From Chara braunii (Eukaryota > Streptophyta > Charophyceae > Charales > Characeae), in the NCBI GenBank assembly GCA_003427395.1, contig BFEA01000211.1:917668-958122 (forward strand): a stretch of 40,455 bases of DNA, written 5' to 3'. Under the pieces are notes generated by a model. It was not told the DNA's origin. It made no database searches and was given only the letters and a program-made list of their open reading frames with translations. The position numbers and the translations under genes are program-made. Below are positions 40,273 through 40,455 of this stretch, one piece after another. How positions within the stretch are numbered: the first letter of the stretch is position 1; every line of letters begins with the position of its first letter.

Positions 40273-40383
40273 CTACCGTCGTCCCCCGAACACAACGCAC
40301 CCCCATTTTGCTTGTATCGGGCCGGAAACATACCTTGTATACGGTCATTTTCAGGGTGCGTTATGTTCGGGGGAAGATGGTAG
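40273..40383. mobile_element. 111-bp MITE with 30-bp terminal inverted repeats
   Basis: The left end (40273-40302) and right end (40354-40383) are inverted repeats with four differences, built on TCCCCCGAACATAACGCACC. A related end occurs at 36893. There is no ORF and no unambiguous target duplication. Confidence 0.75.
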
Positions 40384-40455
40384 CACTGTTTCTTTTTCAT
40401 GCCCATAGCGTCACGGCACACACGCCTCTCAAAACCGACTTGGCTGGATGTCGTT

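Overview
This is a eukaryotic nuclear window, most likely from a streptophyte (green-lineage) genome. The only complete, confidently identified gene encodes a plant-type large ARF-GEF of the GNOM/GBF1 class. The retroelement remains are plant-like: L1-type LINEs with a C-terminal zf-RVT finger, a Ty3/gypsy integrase remnant, and an LTR-element primer-binding site complementary to initiator tRNA-Met. The high repeat load, with very many long (GA)n/(CT)n tracts, would suit a charophycean alga such as Chara. The species call is an inference.

Layout. 1-4.9 kb holds microsatellites, a foldback element carrying two hammerhead-ribozyme-like modules in opposite orientation, and a ~67-bp tandem repeat. 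4.95-9.30 kb is a decayed but nearly full-length L1-like LINE with endonuclease, reverse transcriptase, zf-RVT and an A-rich tail. 9.35-9.79 kb is a GC-rich cluster of two adjacent full-length foldback elements plus a tRNA-derived SINE head. 10-11.1 kb is the GNOM upstream region, with an exact 19-bp tandem duplication that carries E2F-like and GATAAG motifs. 11.09-16.25 kb is the intronless GNOM-like gene. 16.3-17.1 kb is its 3' flank, followed by a GC-box/TATA promoter and a possible first exon of an unidentified gene at 17.1-17.35 kb. 17.75-23.1 kb contains (CT)n/(CA)n tracts, a third hammerhead-like module, a 643-bp assembly gap flanked by (CT)n and (AG)n, and short unidentified open stretches. 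23.3-25.4 kb has SINE heads, the LTR-element PBS and the Ty3/gypsy integrase remnant. 25.7-30.4 kb is AT-rich and contains several satellite-like tandem repeats and small foldbacks. 30.6-32.4 kb is a 5'-truncated LINE whose 3' UTR carries repeated small hairpins. 33-36 kb is AT-rich relic sequence. 36-38 kb has two more LINE fragments and palindromic MITE relics. 38-40.4 kb is minisatellites, long (GT)n/(GA)n tracts, a SINE and a terminal-inverted-repeat MITE.

The ARF-GEF is predicted to load GTP on ARF GTPases at Golgi/endosomal membranes. Its neighbours are mostly mobile elements, so no functional gene cluster is apparent. The most interesting signals are the three hammerhead-like modules, an isoleucine at the brefeldin-A-determining position of the Sec7 domain, the tandem E2F-like promoter motif, the hairpin-rich LINE 3' UTR, and several families of small foldback elements.
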